A stretch of DNA of 64,000 nt from an uncultured Clostridia bacterium (GCA_947625125.1 CANQNF010000004.1:1-64000); one strand, 5' to 3'; shown: positions 14,104 to 22,993, counted from the stretch's first letter. The notes: generated by a model not told the origin, from the sequence alone. A program made the numbers and translations.

Positions 14104-14457
14104 TTATCTCCCTTGCGCTTTCAGCTCATGAACAATTATCTTAAGCGGCTTGTTTTCAATCCTCTCGCTTTGAACATTCCGAAGCTCCGCGTACAAACAG
14201 TTTGCCCAAAGCTCGGCTAATCGCTGTATCTTCGTATCGGAATATCCAAGCACTTTCCTCGCGTAATCCATATTCGCTATTTTATTTTTAAAGTCAACGT
14301 GATTAAGAATATACCCGCGCAGAGCGTCGATATTTTCGTAATTTTGGTCGAGCCATAAAATATCGTCGATAATTCTTTGCCCGCTAACATCTGACCGAAG
14401 ATTTGCTATATCAATGGTCTTGTCAAAGGCGTCTAAAAAGTCACATGGTTTTATCAT
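14104..14457 (-). CDS. Unknown 117-residue protein paired with a restriction enzyme
   Basis: The start at 14457 (MIKPCDFLDAFDKTIDIANL) has AAGGGGA ahead; a longer frame from 14499 overlaps the upstream gene. The protein is helical and soluble, with no recognised motif. It is third in the order HTH, nuclease, unknown, with 10 bp to the nuclease stop. It might be a nuclease subunit or a small immunity factor replacing a missing methylase; that is inference. Confidence 0.6.
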   Translation of the reverse strand: MIKPCDFLDAFDKTIDIANLRSDVSGQRIIDDILWLDQNYENIDALRGYILNHVDFKNKIANMDYARKVLGYSDTKIQRLAELWANCLYAELRNVQSERIENKPLKIIVHELKAQGR

Positions 14458-14467
14458 TTGCTTCCCC

Positions 14468-14995
14468 TTAAATTTCCAAAAACTCCAGCGGCAGCTCATT
14501 AAAATAGTAGTGGCAGCCTACTTCTTCAATAAACTCCAATACGTCGGCATATTTCGGCTTTGCAAACCACCCGCTCAAAACGTATGTGTACTCTAAATCA
14601 TACCCAATCTGCCGGGCGAGCTTGGTATACTGCCGCTTTTTATACAAACAGGTCTGAAGTTTTTCGTCCACCGAACCGGCGACGCTCTGAAATTTCTTTT
14701 CGATAATATAGATCGTTCTGTTAATGATATTTATAAAAGCGTCGTCGGGCAAAAGCTGATCGGAATTAACGGTTAAATCAACTCCCTGTTCTTCAAGATA
14801 GCGTATAAATTCGCGCTTTGACCTGCTGTAACCTAAAATCACGCCTACCGAATTTATGACCTTTCCCTCGTCAGTAACTCTGTATCCTGCGTTGATAAGG
14901 GCGTCGTTCAGAGAGGTTGTCTGCTCAAATAAAAGTCCATGGGCATTGGTTAATGCACCGCCGCCGTGGGTGTTGGGGATTCTCGGCATAATCAA
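14468..14995 (-). CDS. Probable type II restriction endonuclease (PD-(D/E)xK)
   Basis: The protein has 175 residues. The N-terminus PRIPNTHGGGALTNAHGLLF, and later IYIIEKKFQSVAGSVDEKLQ followed by CLYKKRQY, have the layout I associate with small type II nucleases, with an E-x-K pair in IIEKKFQ. The end ADVLEFIEEVGCHYYFNELP fits the fold. It overlaps the HTH gene upstream by 4 bp. No methylase lies inside this three-gene unit; the nearest is the C5-methylase at 17067. The assignment is by pattern, without a search. Confidence 0.6.
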   Translation of the reverse strand: MIMPRIPNTHGGGALTNAHGLLFEQTTSLNDALINAGYRVTDEGKVINSVGVILGYSRSKREFIRYLEEQGVDLTVNSDQLLPDDAFINIINRTIYIIEKKFQSVAGSVDEKLQTCLYKKRQYTKLARQIGYDLEYTYVLSGWFAKPKYADVLEFIEEVGCHYYFNELPLEFLEI

Positions 14996-15228
14996 TCACA
15001 CTCCTTAAAAAATTCTGTAATTTCAACATTCATTGTGTTCGCCAACAAGTTAAGCAGCGAAAGAGATATGCTTTTTTCGCATTTTTCCGACTCCAGCTTC
15101 GTCAGATAACTAAGGCTTATACCTGTCATTTCGCAGAGCTTTGCCTGCGTAATTTTAGCAGCGAGCCTGTATTTCTTGATATTTTTGCCTATTGTAGAAT
15201 ATAAAATATTATCATTTTCAAACACCAT
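14992..15228 (-). CDS. XRE regulator, possible controller protein of the downstream nuclease
   Basis: The protein has 78 residues. IGKNIKKYRLAAKITQAKLC and EMTGISLSYLTKLESEKCEK form a complete HTH_3 domain. The ATG at 15228 has GAGGTG upstream. It overlaps the nuclease start (ATGA), matching the controller-nuclease order also seen at 2858-3808. The AT-rich upstream region (15229-15300) would hold its promoter; no clear operator palindrome was picked out. Confidence 0.7.
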   Translation of the reverse strand: MVFENDNILYSTIGKNIKKYRLAAKITQAKLCEMTGISLSYLTKLESEKCEKSISLSLLNLLANTMNVEITEFFKECD

Positions 15229-15380
15229 AACTATTACACCTCACTATTTATTTTAGCATAAAAAGAACAGGCAAACATTTCACATATAGTGAAACATTTG
15301 CCCGCTTTGAATTATTTAAATTTATTTTCTGAACACAAACAAATATGATTATATTACAATCATGAGATTACCCCCCTAAA

Positions 15381-16055
15381 CTATTTTTTACGCAGGTATT
15401 GTTTTTCGTCATAGTACTTATCCATTGCTATTACAATCTCAGAAATAAACCTTAAAACGGTATCCTTTATATTTTCTAAATCCTTCGTTGTCAAATCACG
15501 TGTACATCTTCCAAAGCTCTCATCTCCGTGAGCTAAGGAATTGCGTTTTTTCTTAACTTGGTCTAAAACTAAATTATCATCTGTTACGCGGTAACGAATT
15601 CGATGTTTATCGCATATTTTCTTAATATTCTTTGCATTTAGATTTCCATTCATGCCAAGCGTTTCTTTGGTCAAAGACAATGGTACACCTCGTGTAATAT
15701 CATCAACTAATTTTTTAACTTGCTTAGTGTAAGTATTTAAGCCGGAATCAGATTTATAAAGCTGTTTTATCTTACTATCGCGCCATATATCCTGTATTTC
15801 GTCAATAACAGAATCATACGAACAAATATCTTGAGCAAATCCATCATAAATTTCAGCCATGCCGGAAGTGAATGTTGACTCCACTAAATTATATAGCATT
15901 AATATGAAGTTAGATTTCATGATGCGAAAGAAGCTCTGATTGTCAATAGTATTTAAAATATGCTTTGATTCATCATCTATATCAATCATCACAGAATAGT
16001 AAAACTCAATTTCGTTCTTTCTATCGTCAAAAACATTATGCGTATTGACTAACAT
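15381..16055 (-). CDS. MAE_28990/MAE_18760-type HEPN nuclease-like protein
   Basis: This 224-residue helical protein contains KKKRNSLAHGDESFGRCTRD near residue 170, the R-x4-H HEPN motif in the form characteristic of the MAE_28990/MAE_18760 family. HEPN proteins are mostly RNases in toxin, abortive infection and RM contexts. It follows the DUF262 gene by 2 bp with RBS GGGGAGAT, and the two are surely one transcript. The adjacent cytosine methylase suggests a three-part modification-dependent system in which methylated self DNA is spared. That model is inference. Confidence 0.72.
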   Translation of the reverse strand: MLVNTHNVFDDRKNEIEFYYSVMIDIDDESKHILNTIDNQSFFRIMKSNFILMLYNLVESTFTSGMAEIYDGFAQDICSYDSVIDEIQDIWRDSKIKQLYKSDSGLNTYTKQVKKLVDDITRGVPLSLTKETLGMNGNLNAKNIKKICDKHRIRYRVTDDNLVLDQVKKKRNSLAHGDESFGRCTRDLTTKDLENIKDTVLRFISEIVIAMDKYYDEKQYLRKK

Positions 16056-16057
16056 TT

Positions 16058-17092
16058 TTATCTCCCCAATAATTTATCACGCACATACTCTATTCTTGCA
16101 GCTAATCTTCCCTCGTTATTGCTTGCGTCTGAAGTTGTAAGTTCCTTAAATTCTTCAGAGTCAAGCCATTCAAGATTGCTGACTGTTAGATCTGGCTTTT
16201 CTTTCAATGCCAAAGCGACGCCTACTGATATCGCTTCAAATCTTACCCTAGGAGTGCTCTTGGCATTTTGAGTTTTTGCAAAACCAAATTCAAAATAATT
16301 TTTTACAAATTGCAGCATATCTTCGAAATCTTTATTATACATCTGCTCATCAAATGTATTAAGATTGCTGGATAAAAAGTTATCCAAAAAAGGTGCGACA
16401 TCATGTGCAAAGCTTTTGTAATCATATAGATATGCAAAAAAGCGCAGCACAAGCTCAAATCTTTCTTGACGTATTGCTTTTTTACTTGATATAGGGCACA
16501 GCGAAACAAACAATGGATTTTTACAACATTTTTCTATGAATTCAGTAAGACGTCCCGGATATGAACCCCTTCGTATCTCTGAATCAGTTGCCTTTACTCC
16601 TGATGTGTTAATTCTATTAAATAAATCTTGCCGAATATCCGGGGTTGTCTTTTCGTCAAGAACGACAACTCTGAATGTACGATTATAAAATTTTCGCTGA
16701 TTTGCTTCTGATAAATCTTTAAAAGAAAACCCGTTTAATAATGTTAATTTGGGCAGCTTTGACAATTTCAATTTTCCAGATGCAAACTCTTGCAATGTCT
16801 GCATCCTCTGTGCTCCATCAATTACTTCAAGACGCCCATCTTCACAGCTGGCAAAAAACATAAAAGGTATTGGCATTCCCAAAAGAACAGATTCTATAAA
16901 TGAAGATTTGTTACTCGGTCTCCACACATATTGTCTTTGATAATCTGGAATAAAAAAGTCATTTCGCTCAAATTTTGATAACAACAATTCGAGAGTAAAA
17001 TCCTTAGTATCGTACTCAACCAGCTTCTGTAATGACTGAAGTTGCTCTTCAGCTGCAACTACTTGCTCACGTGATATCTTTTTTTTCGACAT
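16058..17092 (-). CDS. DUF262 (ParB-like/GmrS-type) protein of a defence cassette
   Basis: The protein has 344 residues. FFIPDYQRQYVWRPSNKSSF and LEVIDGAQRMQTLQEFASGK are the two signature motifs of DUF262, the latter a variant of DGQQR. The family includes the NTP-binding/cleaving half of GmrSD type IV restriction enzymes. Here the HNH partner domain is absent, and the HEPN protein just downstream may supply the effector activity. The start at 17092 has AGGAGG 8 bp upstream and overlaps the 3' end of the methylase gene by 26 bp. A longer frame to 17131 lies fully inside that gene. Confidence 0.8.
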   Translation of the reverse strand: MSKKKISREQVVAAEEQLQSLQKLVEYDTKDFTLELLLSKFERNDFFIPDYQRQYVWRPSNKSSFIESVLLGMPIPFMFFASCEDGRLEVIDGAQRMQTLQEFASGKLKLSKLPKLTLLNGFSFKDLSEANQRKFYNRTFRVVVLDEKTTPDIRQDLFNRINTSGVKATDSEIRRGSYPGRLTEFIEKCCKNPLFVSLCPISSKKAIRQERFELVLRFFAYLYDYKSFAHDVAPFLDNFLSSNLNTFDEQMYNKDFEDMLQFVKNYFEFGFAKTQNAKSTPRVRFEAISVGVALALKEKPDLTVSNLEWLDSEEFKELTTSDASNNEGRLAARIEYVRDKLLGR

Positions 17093-18137
17093 TTTCAAAC
17101 CTCCTAATATGTTCAACAATGCTTTTTCCAATGACTTCGCCTAATTTTACAGGCACGGCATTCCCGATTTGTATTCCTATCTGGCGTTTATTTAACGGAT
17201 GGGCAGGATCTATAAACTTATAATCTTTAGGAAACGACTGTAATATAGCGCCTTCTCGAAGTGATATAGCTCTATCCTGATCGGGATGACCAAAGCGGCC
17301 ATTTCCGTACCCGTAAAACTGAGTTGTGATAGTTGGGGATGGCATATCCCAAAGCATTCGTCCGTAGACAGAGGGGTATGAACTACCAGTGATTTTTTTA
17401 TGGCATCTTAATTGTAATTTCTTATCCCACTCTCTCCATGTACCACCCGGCTTAGAACTTTGTATTCTTTTTAAGTTTTCTTTTGACAAAGATGTCGCTG
17501 TATGCATACTGTCCTCGGGATCTGTAGCCCCAGCGAGTAACGGGGGGAGTGACCCTATTGCATCTCGGACTGTAACATAAGTATTTGAATTATGAGTGGC
17601 AGGAACAAGAGAAATCTCCCCAAGTTTCGAAGCCAACAGCACTAATCTTTTCCTGCTTTGGGGCACTCCATAGTCTGGACAATAAACTACTTTAAACGAT
17701 ATATGATACCCTATATCCTCTAACTCCTTTTTAAAATCCGTAAAAACTTTTGTATCCTTTAATCCGGGAACATTTTCCATCGCTATAATATCCGGTCTCA
17801 TACCCTTGATCAAATTTCCAAAAGAATATAACAGTCTCCATTTTTCGTCTTTATACCCATTTTTTCTATATCTTTGAGTATATCTTGAAAATGGTTGGCA
17901 AGGAGCACAACCGACTAAAATTCGAATATCTATTTCCTTGGGATAAAGTTTCACCAAATCTTCTTCCGTGATTTCTGTGATATCTGCCTGAATAAAACGA
18001 GCCTTATTGTTAGCTTCATACGCATACCTGCAATTCTGTTCAAAATCTATACCTGCAATTACATTTATGCCCGCCTGCTCTAAGCCCTTAGTTAGACCTC
18101 CGATACCGCAAAACAAATCAACTGCTGCAAACTGCAC
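17067..18137 (-). CDS. dcm: DNA (cytosine-5-)-methyltransferase
   Basis: This complete 356-residue m5C methylase has FCGIGGLTKGLEQAG (SAM motif I, residue 10), GCAPCQPFSRY (motif IV with catalytic Cys near 76), ENVPGL (motif VI near 121), YGVPQSRKRLVLL (VIII), and TITTQFYGYGNGRFGHPDQD and IGIQIGNAVPV (IX and X). The start is GTG 18137 with AGGAGG 11 bp ahead. It is followed by overlapping DUF262 and HEPN genes, so it probably provides self-marking for that cassette or for the restriction enzyme at 14468. The recognition site cannot be read from sequence. Confidence 0.92.
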   Translation of the reverse strand: MQFAAVDLFCGIGGLTKGLEQAGINVIAGIDFEQNCRYAYEANNKARFIQADITEITEEDLVKLYPKEIDIRILVGCAPCQPFSRYTQRYRKNGYKDEKWRLLYSFGNLIKGMRPDIIAMENVPGLKDTKVFTDFKKELEDIGYHISFKVVYCPDYGVPQSRKRLVLLASKLGEISLVPATHNSNTYVTVRDAIGSLPPLLAGATDPEDSMHTATSLSKENLKRIQSSKPGGTWREWDKKLQLRCHKKITGSSYPSVYGRMLWDMPSPTITTQFYGYGNGRFGHPDQDRAISLREGAILQSFPKDYKFIDPAHPLNKRQIGIQIGNAVPVKLGEVIGKSIVEHIRRFENVEKKDIT

Positions 18138-18253
18138 GGCGTTAATTCCTCCTAATTAAATTGTAAAGCTTTATTTTCTTACTCTATTATCTTTTTACCC
18201 CCCCATGATATCCTCCGAATCGAATCCGAACATATAAACCGCCCCACCATAAT

Positions 18254-18964
18254 TCACTTCAAATTTTCTTTCTGAAGCCACCATGTTTTCTCGGGGGTAA
18301 TCACAAGAATATCAACCTCTCCTCCGACGGTTTCAATGACGTTTTTAAACCGCATGGTCTGAATCGTCGTCCCTACAGCATACCTTGCAAAGTCAACCGC
18401 GTCTTGTAGCGTGAAATAATTCCACAATATGCTTTCACTTGGCAAGTCCGAATATGTTCCATCTTCTTTTTTTACTGCTACATCTTGGATCAACCGAGTA
18501 AGTGTATACGTTTCTCCGTCCCAAATCGCACCTTGAGCAGACGTGTCGTATGGAATAATAGTGTTGCTTTTTACGTTGAATCTATATAGCCGCTGAACCT
18601 GACCGGCATCGGTCGAATCATATCCGGCAACAACGAATTCAGTATCTGGTTCTTGCTTCATAGCCTGAAAATGCTCTATGATAATCCGAGGCATATCTTC
18701 GACCTTGGTATCCACTTTTATTTTTTCTCTGATCATGCTCTGAATAAAGCCTGTTATCGGCTTGCCCAAGAGTGTCGCAACTCCGCAGGTGGATATGCCT
18801 GCATTATTTGGGCATAAAAATGTTTTATCAGTCGAATTTGAAGTATGTATACCTATCCTTTTAATGGTTATATCTCCGTCATTTTCGGTATTGGTATACG
18901 TTATTCTTCGATCGCTTGCAAGCACCATGCCCTCATTAACATAAACGGCAATTAAAAATGACAT
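18254..18964 (-). CDS. Proteasome-beta/HslV-like Ntn hydrolase within the defence island
   Basis: The 236-residue protein starts MSFLIAVYVNEGMVLASDRR. After removal of Met, Ser1 would be the N-terminal nucleophile, with Asp17 and Arg19 at exactly the proteasome positions (SDRR) and Lys34 close to canonical Lys33. The segment NNAGISTCGVATLLGKP resembles the Gly47 region. The start at 18964 is chosen because AGGAAA precedes it and it gives the M-S N-terminus; a longer frame to 19009 overlaps the upstream methylase. No chaperone ATPase is nearby. It may process or degrade a peptide in defence signalling, or be an unrelated cargo enzyme. The fold call is my pattern match. Confidence 0.6.
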   Translation of the reverse strand: MSFLIAVYVNEGMVLASDRRITYTNTENDGDITIKRIGIHTSNSTDKTFLCPNNAGISTCGVATLLGKPITGFIQSMIREKIKVDTKVEDMPRIIIEHFQAMKQEPDTEFVVAGYDSTDAGQVQRLYRFNVKSNTIIPYDTSAQGAIWDGETYTLTRLIQDVAVKKEDGTYSDLPSESILWNYFTLQDAVDFARYAVGTTIQTMRFKNVIETVGGEVDILVITPEKTWWLQKENLK

Positions 18965-18974
18965 TATCTTTTCC

Positions 18975-19718
18975 TCACTTCCTGAACACAAACAAATACT
19001 CATGCGCAATAAGCAAAAAGTTATACTTAACGCTGTTTGTTTTCCAGTACCCTGTCGCCCGGCAGTTGTGCTGCTCCTTGATAATTATCTCTTTCAGCTT
19101 GAACCCTGCGCTCTCGAAAATCTTCATGACCTCAAAACTCAGCGGCACCATGCAGCCTTTTTGGCGGGTATCGCCCATCAGAATCGCGCAGAATTTGTCT
19201 TTTTTCAGAACTCGGTAGCACTCCTCGGCGACCGGTTTCATCTGCTCAAGAAAGTCCTTTACCTTGAGCCGCGACAGGTCCTCGGGGATATTATCGCTGT
19301 ACTGAATTATGTCCGCGTAGGGCGGGTGGGTGCAGATTAAATCTATAGATTCGTCGCTCTGAAAGTACAGATCCCGCGCGTCGCCCTTATAAAGATAGAC
19401 CTTTCCCTGCGCGGGGGGATAGTCAAAATCCGTTTTTTCGCGGCATCTTTCAAGCGCGCCGTCGTTGCAGTCAACGCCTATGATGTCGCGGTTCAAAAGC
19501 TTCGCTTCGACGAGGGTTGTGCCGCCGCCTGCGAACTGGTCGAGGACGGTATCGCCCTCTTTTGAGTAGCGCAGGATAATGTTCCGAGGTATGTACGGCG
19601 ACCAATTCCCGCGCCATTTGGCGTCGTGAGTAGCCCAGTCCCCGCGCTTCGGAAACGACCAGTGGGTAGTCATTTCAAGCTCAAAGTCCTCGGGCTGCCA
19701 TTTGGTTATCTTTTTCAA
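18975..19718 (-). CDS. Second, amino-group DNA methyltransferase of the GATC RM cluster
   Basis: The protein has 247 residues. The SAM motif VLDQFAGGGTTLVEAKLLNR (near residue 60) precedes the catalytic LICTHPPYADIIQYSDNI, giving motif order X-I-IV. THPPY is a variant of the usual D/N/S-PPY. It is too short for a separate target-recognition domain. It starts with TTG at 19718, GAGGTGAG just ahead. DpnII-type systems often have two methylases, one of which acts on single-stranded DNA, but this one is not DpnA-like in motif order. It could also serve another site. Confidence 0.75.
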   Translation of the reverse strand: MKKITKWQPEDFELEMTTHWSFPKRGDWATHDAKWRGNWSPYIPRNIILRYSKEGDTVLDQFAGGGTTLVEAKLLNRDIIGVDCNDGALERCREKTDFDYPPAQGKVYLYKGDARDLYFQSDESIDLICTHPPYADIIQYSDNIPEDLSRLKVKDFLEQMKPVAEECYRVLKKDKFCAILMGDTRQKGCMVPLSFEVMKIFESAGFKLKEIIIKEQHNCRATGYWKTNSVKYNFLLIAHEYLFVFRK

Positions 19719-19766
19719 AGGCTCACCTCAAATCTTACTCTGCCTTAGCTCGCGGTGCCAAGGCTG

Positions 19767-20621
19767 TCACCTAAGTTTTTCAATAATCCCCTTCTCCAAA
19801 TCCGCAATCGAGTAAAGCGTTTCCAGCACGTCAAACGTCTCCTCTAAATTATGCTTCGCCGAAGTCCAGCCCTTGCCGTCGGTGAACCAGATGAACGTGA
19901 AGCCGTCCACGTCCTCGACTTCCTGCGCGATTTGCTTATAGCTCCTCGCCGTTTCGTTGAGCTTTGAGCCGCCGCTCGCATAAAAATTCGCTTCAATTCC
20001 GTAAATCATGTTATCCGTCTTAATAACAAAATCAAACCGCTTTTCCGACTTGCCCTGATTAGAAATCGCCGAGAGATCAAGCCCCCAACGGTCGGTGATC
20101 TCGTGAATATACATCTCCTTGAAATAGTTTTCGTCCTTAACGAATCCCGCCCTTTGGATATAGCTCTCGACGAGGTTTTCCATGAGATCTCCACCGCGAT
20201 TTTTCCTGCCGTTTGAATCAAGACCTGTTTCAACGCCTGTCACATAATCCACAAGATTTCCGATAAGATGATTTTGCAGCAAATCAAAAAGCCCGGTTTT
20301 ACGCATAAAATTCTTATAATCCGCGGCTGACAGATTCGGATTTTTGAAATTGTATGTAAACTCTCCGTCGCCGTCAACGGCATAAATCTCGCCCGCCCTG
20401 ACCGCCAAAAGAATCGGAATGCACTTCAGCGTTTCGGGATAGCGCGCCAAAATCCTGTCGAAGTCGTTTTCAATATCCGCAGAACCGATAAGCGAGTTAA
20501 GAATATTGAGCTCGATTTTTATTGAATCGACATTCGCGTAAATCTTCGGAAAATCGACGTAATATTTGTAGTCTGCGATGCTGCCGCGAAAATTCGCAAG
20601 CCAGTTTTCAAAGTTTCTCAT
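19767..20621 (-). CDS. DpnII/MboI-type restriction endonuclease (GATC)
   Basis: The protein has 284 residues. The N-terminus NFENWLANFRGSIADYKYYV, then KIELNILNSLIGSADIENDF and IPILLAVRAGEIYAVDGDGE, strongly recall DpnII. The catalytic area has KRFDFVIKTDNMIYGIEANF (D...E-x-N, a PD-(D/E)xK variant) and later FTFIWFTDGKGWTSAKHNLE. It cuts unmethylated GATC. It sits 15 bp after the Dam-type methylase, as in DpnII operons. The frame is intact. Confidence 0.85.
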   Translation of the reverse strand: MRNFENWLANFRGSIADYKYYVDFPKIYANVDSIKIELNILNSLIGSADIENDFDRILARYPETLKCIPILLAVRAGEIYAVDGDGEFTYNFKNPNLSAADYKNFMRKTGLFDLLQNHLIGNLVDYVTGVETGLDSNGRKNRGGDLMENLVESYIQRAGFVKDENYFKEMYIHEITDRWGLDLSAISNQGKSEKRFDFVIKTDNMIYGIEANFYASGGSKLNETARSYKQIAQEVEDVDGFTFIWFTDGKGWTSAKHNLEETFDVLETLYSIADLEKGIIEKLR

Positions 20622-20636
20622 GTCACCGCTCCCAAT

Positions 20637-21695
20637 CTAAAAATTGCTGATCAAAAGCTCGCTGATTTCGCCCCTGCCGCTGCTCTTGCTGTTAATCATT
20701 CTCGAAGCCATGACCCTTGAAATATGGTGCTTCGAGTAAATTTCATCAAAGAAATTGTCGTCCGCATTCGAATTTTTCGGGTCGGAGTTGCTGACGACGA
20801 CGTGCGCGCCCTTGTCCGCAATCATATCCACAAACTCTGCAAGCTCTATTTGCTGCTTATCGCCGAACTCGTTTTCGGAATAAGAGGTAAAGGAAGCCGT
20901 TTCTGTCAGCGGACGGTAGGGGGGATCTATATAAACAAAAGTATTGTCGTCAATAAAGCTGTCGTTTTCTTTGTAGTCCCCGCATTTTATCTCCACGTTT
21001 GAAAGCAGCCTGCTGACCGCCCGAAGATTGTCCTCGTTACAGATTGGCGGCATTTTATATGAGCCCATAGGGACATTGAACAAGCCTTTGCTGTTCACGC
21101 GATAAAGTCCATTAAAGCAGGTCTTATTCAGAAAAATCAAAAGTGCTGCCATTTCAAGACCGTCGCCCTCGCGGTCTGCGATTTTTAAGCTGTTGAACCT
21201 CTCGCGCTTTTCGAGATACATAATCTTGCGGTCGCCGTCGTTTTTCTCCCAAAAGCTTTTCTGATAATCTGACAGAATTTCAACGATATTATCTACATTT
21301 TCCCTGATTTGTCTGTATGCGTTCATCAGCTCTTTGTTAATATCATTTATCTGTACCTCAGACGGCGAGAAGCGCTCCAAAACATCGAAAAGCACCGCCC
21401 CACCTCCGACAAAAGGCTCGCAGTAGCGCTCAATTTTTTCGGGATATTTTTTCCTGATTTCATCAAGAAGCTGGGTTTTTCCTCCCGCCCACTTGACAAA
21501 CGGACTTGCGGTTTTCGCAGCCTTTTCTGGGCGGTTCGAGCGCTCGTCGTCAGGCTTTTCGGCGTTCGCGGGAATGACCCACATATTTCCGAGCATGGCA
21601 GCGCCCGAAATGCGGTTTTCCGCGCACAAAACCGCAACTCTCCGCTGGGAAATCCCCCATTTTTTAGCCGCGTCGCGTGCTGAAATCAAATCCAT
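20637..21695 (-). CDS. dam: D12-class N6-adenine methyltransferase (GATC) with N-terminal HTH
   Basis: The protein has 352 residues. Residues 1 to 55 are a helix-turn-helix (SARDAAKKWGISQRRVAVLC, GNMWVIPANAEKP) that ordinary Dam/DpnM lack. The methylase follows: FVKWAGGKTQLLDEIRKKYP (SAM binding, near 70), FVGGGAVLFD, and catalytic FVYIDPPYRPL near 258. It protects GATC from the DpnII-type enzyme encoded next. The same HTH module is fused to the unrelated methylase at 3838-6033, and both promoters share a similar spacer, suggesting autoregulation. ATG 21695 has TTTGGAGG 8 bp upstream. Confidence 0.88.
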   Translation of the reverse strand: MDLISARDAAKKWGISQRRVAVLCAENRISGAAMLGNMWVIPANAEKPDDERSNRPEKAAKTASPFVKWAGGKTQLLDEIRKKYPEKIERYCEPFVGGGAVLFDVLERFSPSEVQINDINKELMNAYRQIRENVDNIVEILSDYQKSFWEKNDGDRKIMYLEKRERFNSLKIADREGDGLEMAALLIFLNKTCFNGLYRVNSKGLFNVPMGSYKMPPICNEDNLRAVSRLLSNVEIKCGDYKENDSFIDDNTFVYIDPPYRPLTETASFTSYSENEFGDKQQIELAEFVDMIADKGAHVVVSNSDPKNSNADDNFFDEIYSKHHISRVMASRMINSKSSGRGEISELLISNF

Positions 21696-21724
21696 GACAA
21701 GACCTCCAAATAAATCTTGTAATT

Positions 21725-21753
21725 ATTATATTCCAAATCGCGAATAATTGCAA
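21725..21753 (-). promoter_or_regulatory. Promoter of the GATC methylase operon
   Basis: On the minus strand TTGCAA (21748-21753), 17-bp spacer, TATAAT (21725-21730). The spacer includes TTCGCGATTTGG, like TTCGCATTTCGG in the other HTH-methylase promoter. Confidence 0.7.
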
Positions 21754-21769
21754 TACCAAAATCGAAATT

Positions 21770-22993
21770 TTATAAAATTTTTTCAGATTTCCGATTCCTC
21801 GCCAAAATCTCCGCAGCCCTGTCCTCGCCTATCGCCTGACAAATTTTCCGATATTTGCGACTATCCTCCCGCAGCTCGACGTTTTCTCGCAGCAGCTTTT
21901 TGTTATGCTCGCTGACCCGCACATAACTGTTCTCTTTTCGGTCAAATTTCGCCTTTAATTCGCGATTCTCGGCTTGCAAATCAAGCACCGAATGATACAA
22001 TGACTTGACGAGCCGAACCGCCTTGTCAAGCACAGGTTTTGCCTTTTTCTCACGGTAGGTTTTTGCGGATTCCAGCGCTCCTGCCTCGGGCAAAATCTTA
22101 TCCACATCTTCGGGAAAATCAGCCGCCAACCTCTCCGCGCTTTTCAACTTGGGAACGGTCTGATTCAACTGCTTTTCGACCGCTTTCAAGTCCTTTTTTG
22201 CGGATTCAATCTCGGCGTTAAGTTGCTCAACCTCCTCAGCACGCTGTTTCTTCTCAAAGTCCAGAACCGACAAATGCTTTTCGTGTGTGCCTTTCTGCTC
22301 CCATTCAATTCCGTGGTTGAGCATTACCTCGGCGAGAGCCTGTTTCTCGGCGATGAACGCGGGGTTTTGTCCAAGAGGACGAGCAATCAATCGTTCACGA
22401 TTGCGAAGTCCGATTGGCAACAAAACCAGCTTTCATTGTACCCACTGATTCCACTCGGTCATTCCCCTTGTGCCGCCTTTAAAGCCGAGCGTGGCAAGTG
22501 CCTGTTTTAGCGAAACGCGGGTATCCAATCCCCGCTTGCTACCCGTGGTAAATGGAACGAAGTCAATATGCAGGTGCGGGGTAGCTTCGTCCATGTGCAG
22601 GTGAGCCGAGAACACCCGCAGGCTCGGGTTGCGCTCTTGAAAGTCCCGAAAATACTCGTCCAAAACCTGTTTGGCAAGCTTGCCGTTCTCGGTGGTCGCA
22701 CCCATGTTATCTTTATCACCAATCTGCAAAATTGCCTCATGGAACGGCTTCTCCTGCTTACCCGAGTGAATCTTCTCATAGTAGTCGGAGATTTTCCTGC
22801 CCTCTCGGGTCTGCTTGGCATTGTACCGTTCCAAAGCGTCATCAAAAAGCTCATGATAGACAGCCTTGATGTCCTCATTACAATAATCAATATTTTGGTC
22901 GGTGCGCTCGCCGTCAACATTCGCAGCCTTGAATTTTCTGCTGTTATGGTTCACCGAGCCTTTGCCGACCATCGCGCTTATTGTTCTTTTCAT
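21770..22993 (-). pseudogene. MobV-family relaxase interrupted by the 84-nt hairpin
   Basis: The N-terminal part (22433-22993, MKRTISAMVGKGSVNHNSRK) has the relaxase region, including SAHLHMDEATPHLHIDFVPF (metal-binding histidines). The C-terminal part (to 21770) is a long coiled coil (EEVEQLNAEIESAKKDLKAV) ending ICQAIGEDRAAEILARNRKS. Between WVQ and EKQALAEVM lies the 84-nt hairpin 22353-22436, which brings an immediate TGA. Exact removal of the 84 nt restores one frame (W-V-H-A-E-K-Q). Without some bypass the relaxase is truncated after its catalytic domain. N-terminal Mob fragments alone might still nick oriT. Confidence 0.85.
22353..22436. repeat. 84-nt covarying hairpin element, copy 2
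   Basis: The stems from outside in are ATGAA/TTCAT, GGTTTTGT/ACAAAACC, CCAA/TTGG, GGAC/GTCC and CAATCG/CGATTG. Of the positions that differ from copy 1, ten fall in five base pairs in which both partners changed. Confidence 0.85.

Noticed and set aside
19767-21695. Type III or BREX-like system in the methylase cluster
   Set aside because: No helicase, ATPase or PglZ gene is present; DpnII-like and D12-class motifs explain the pair.
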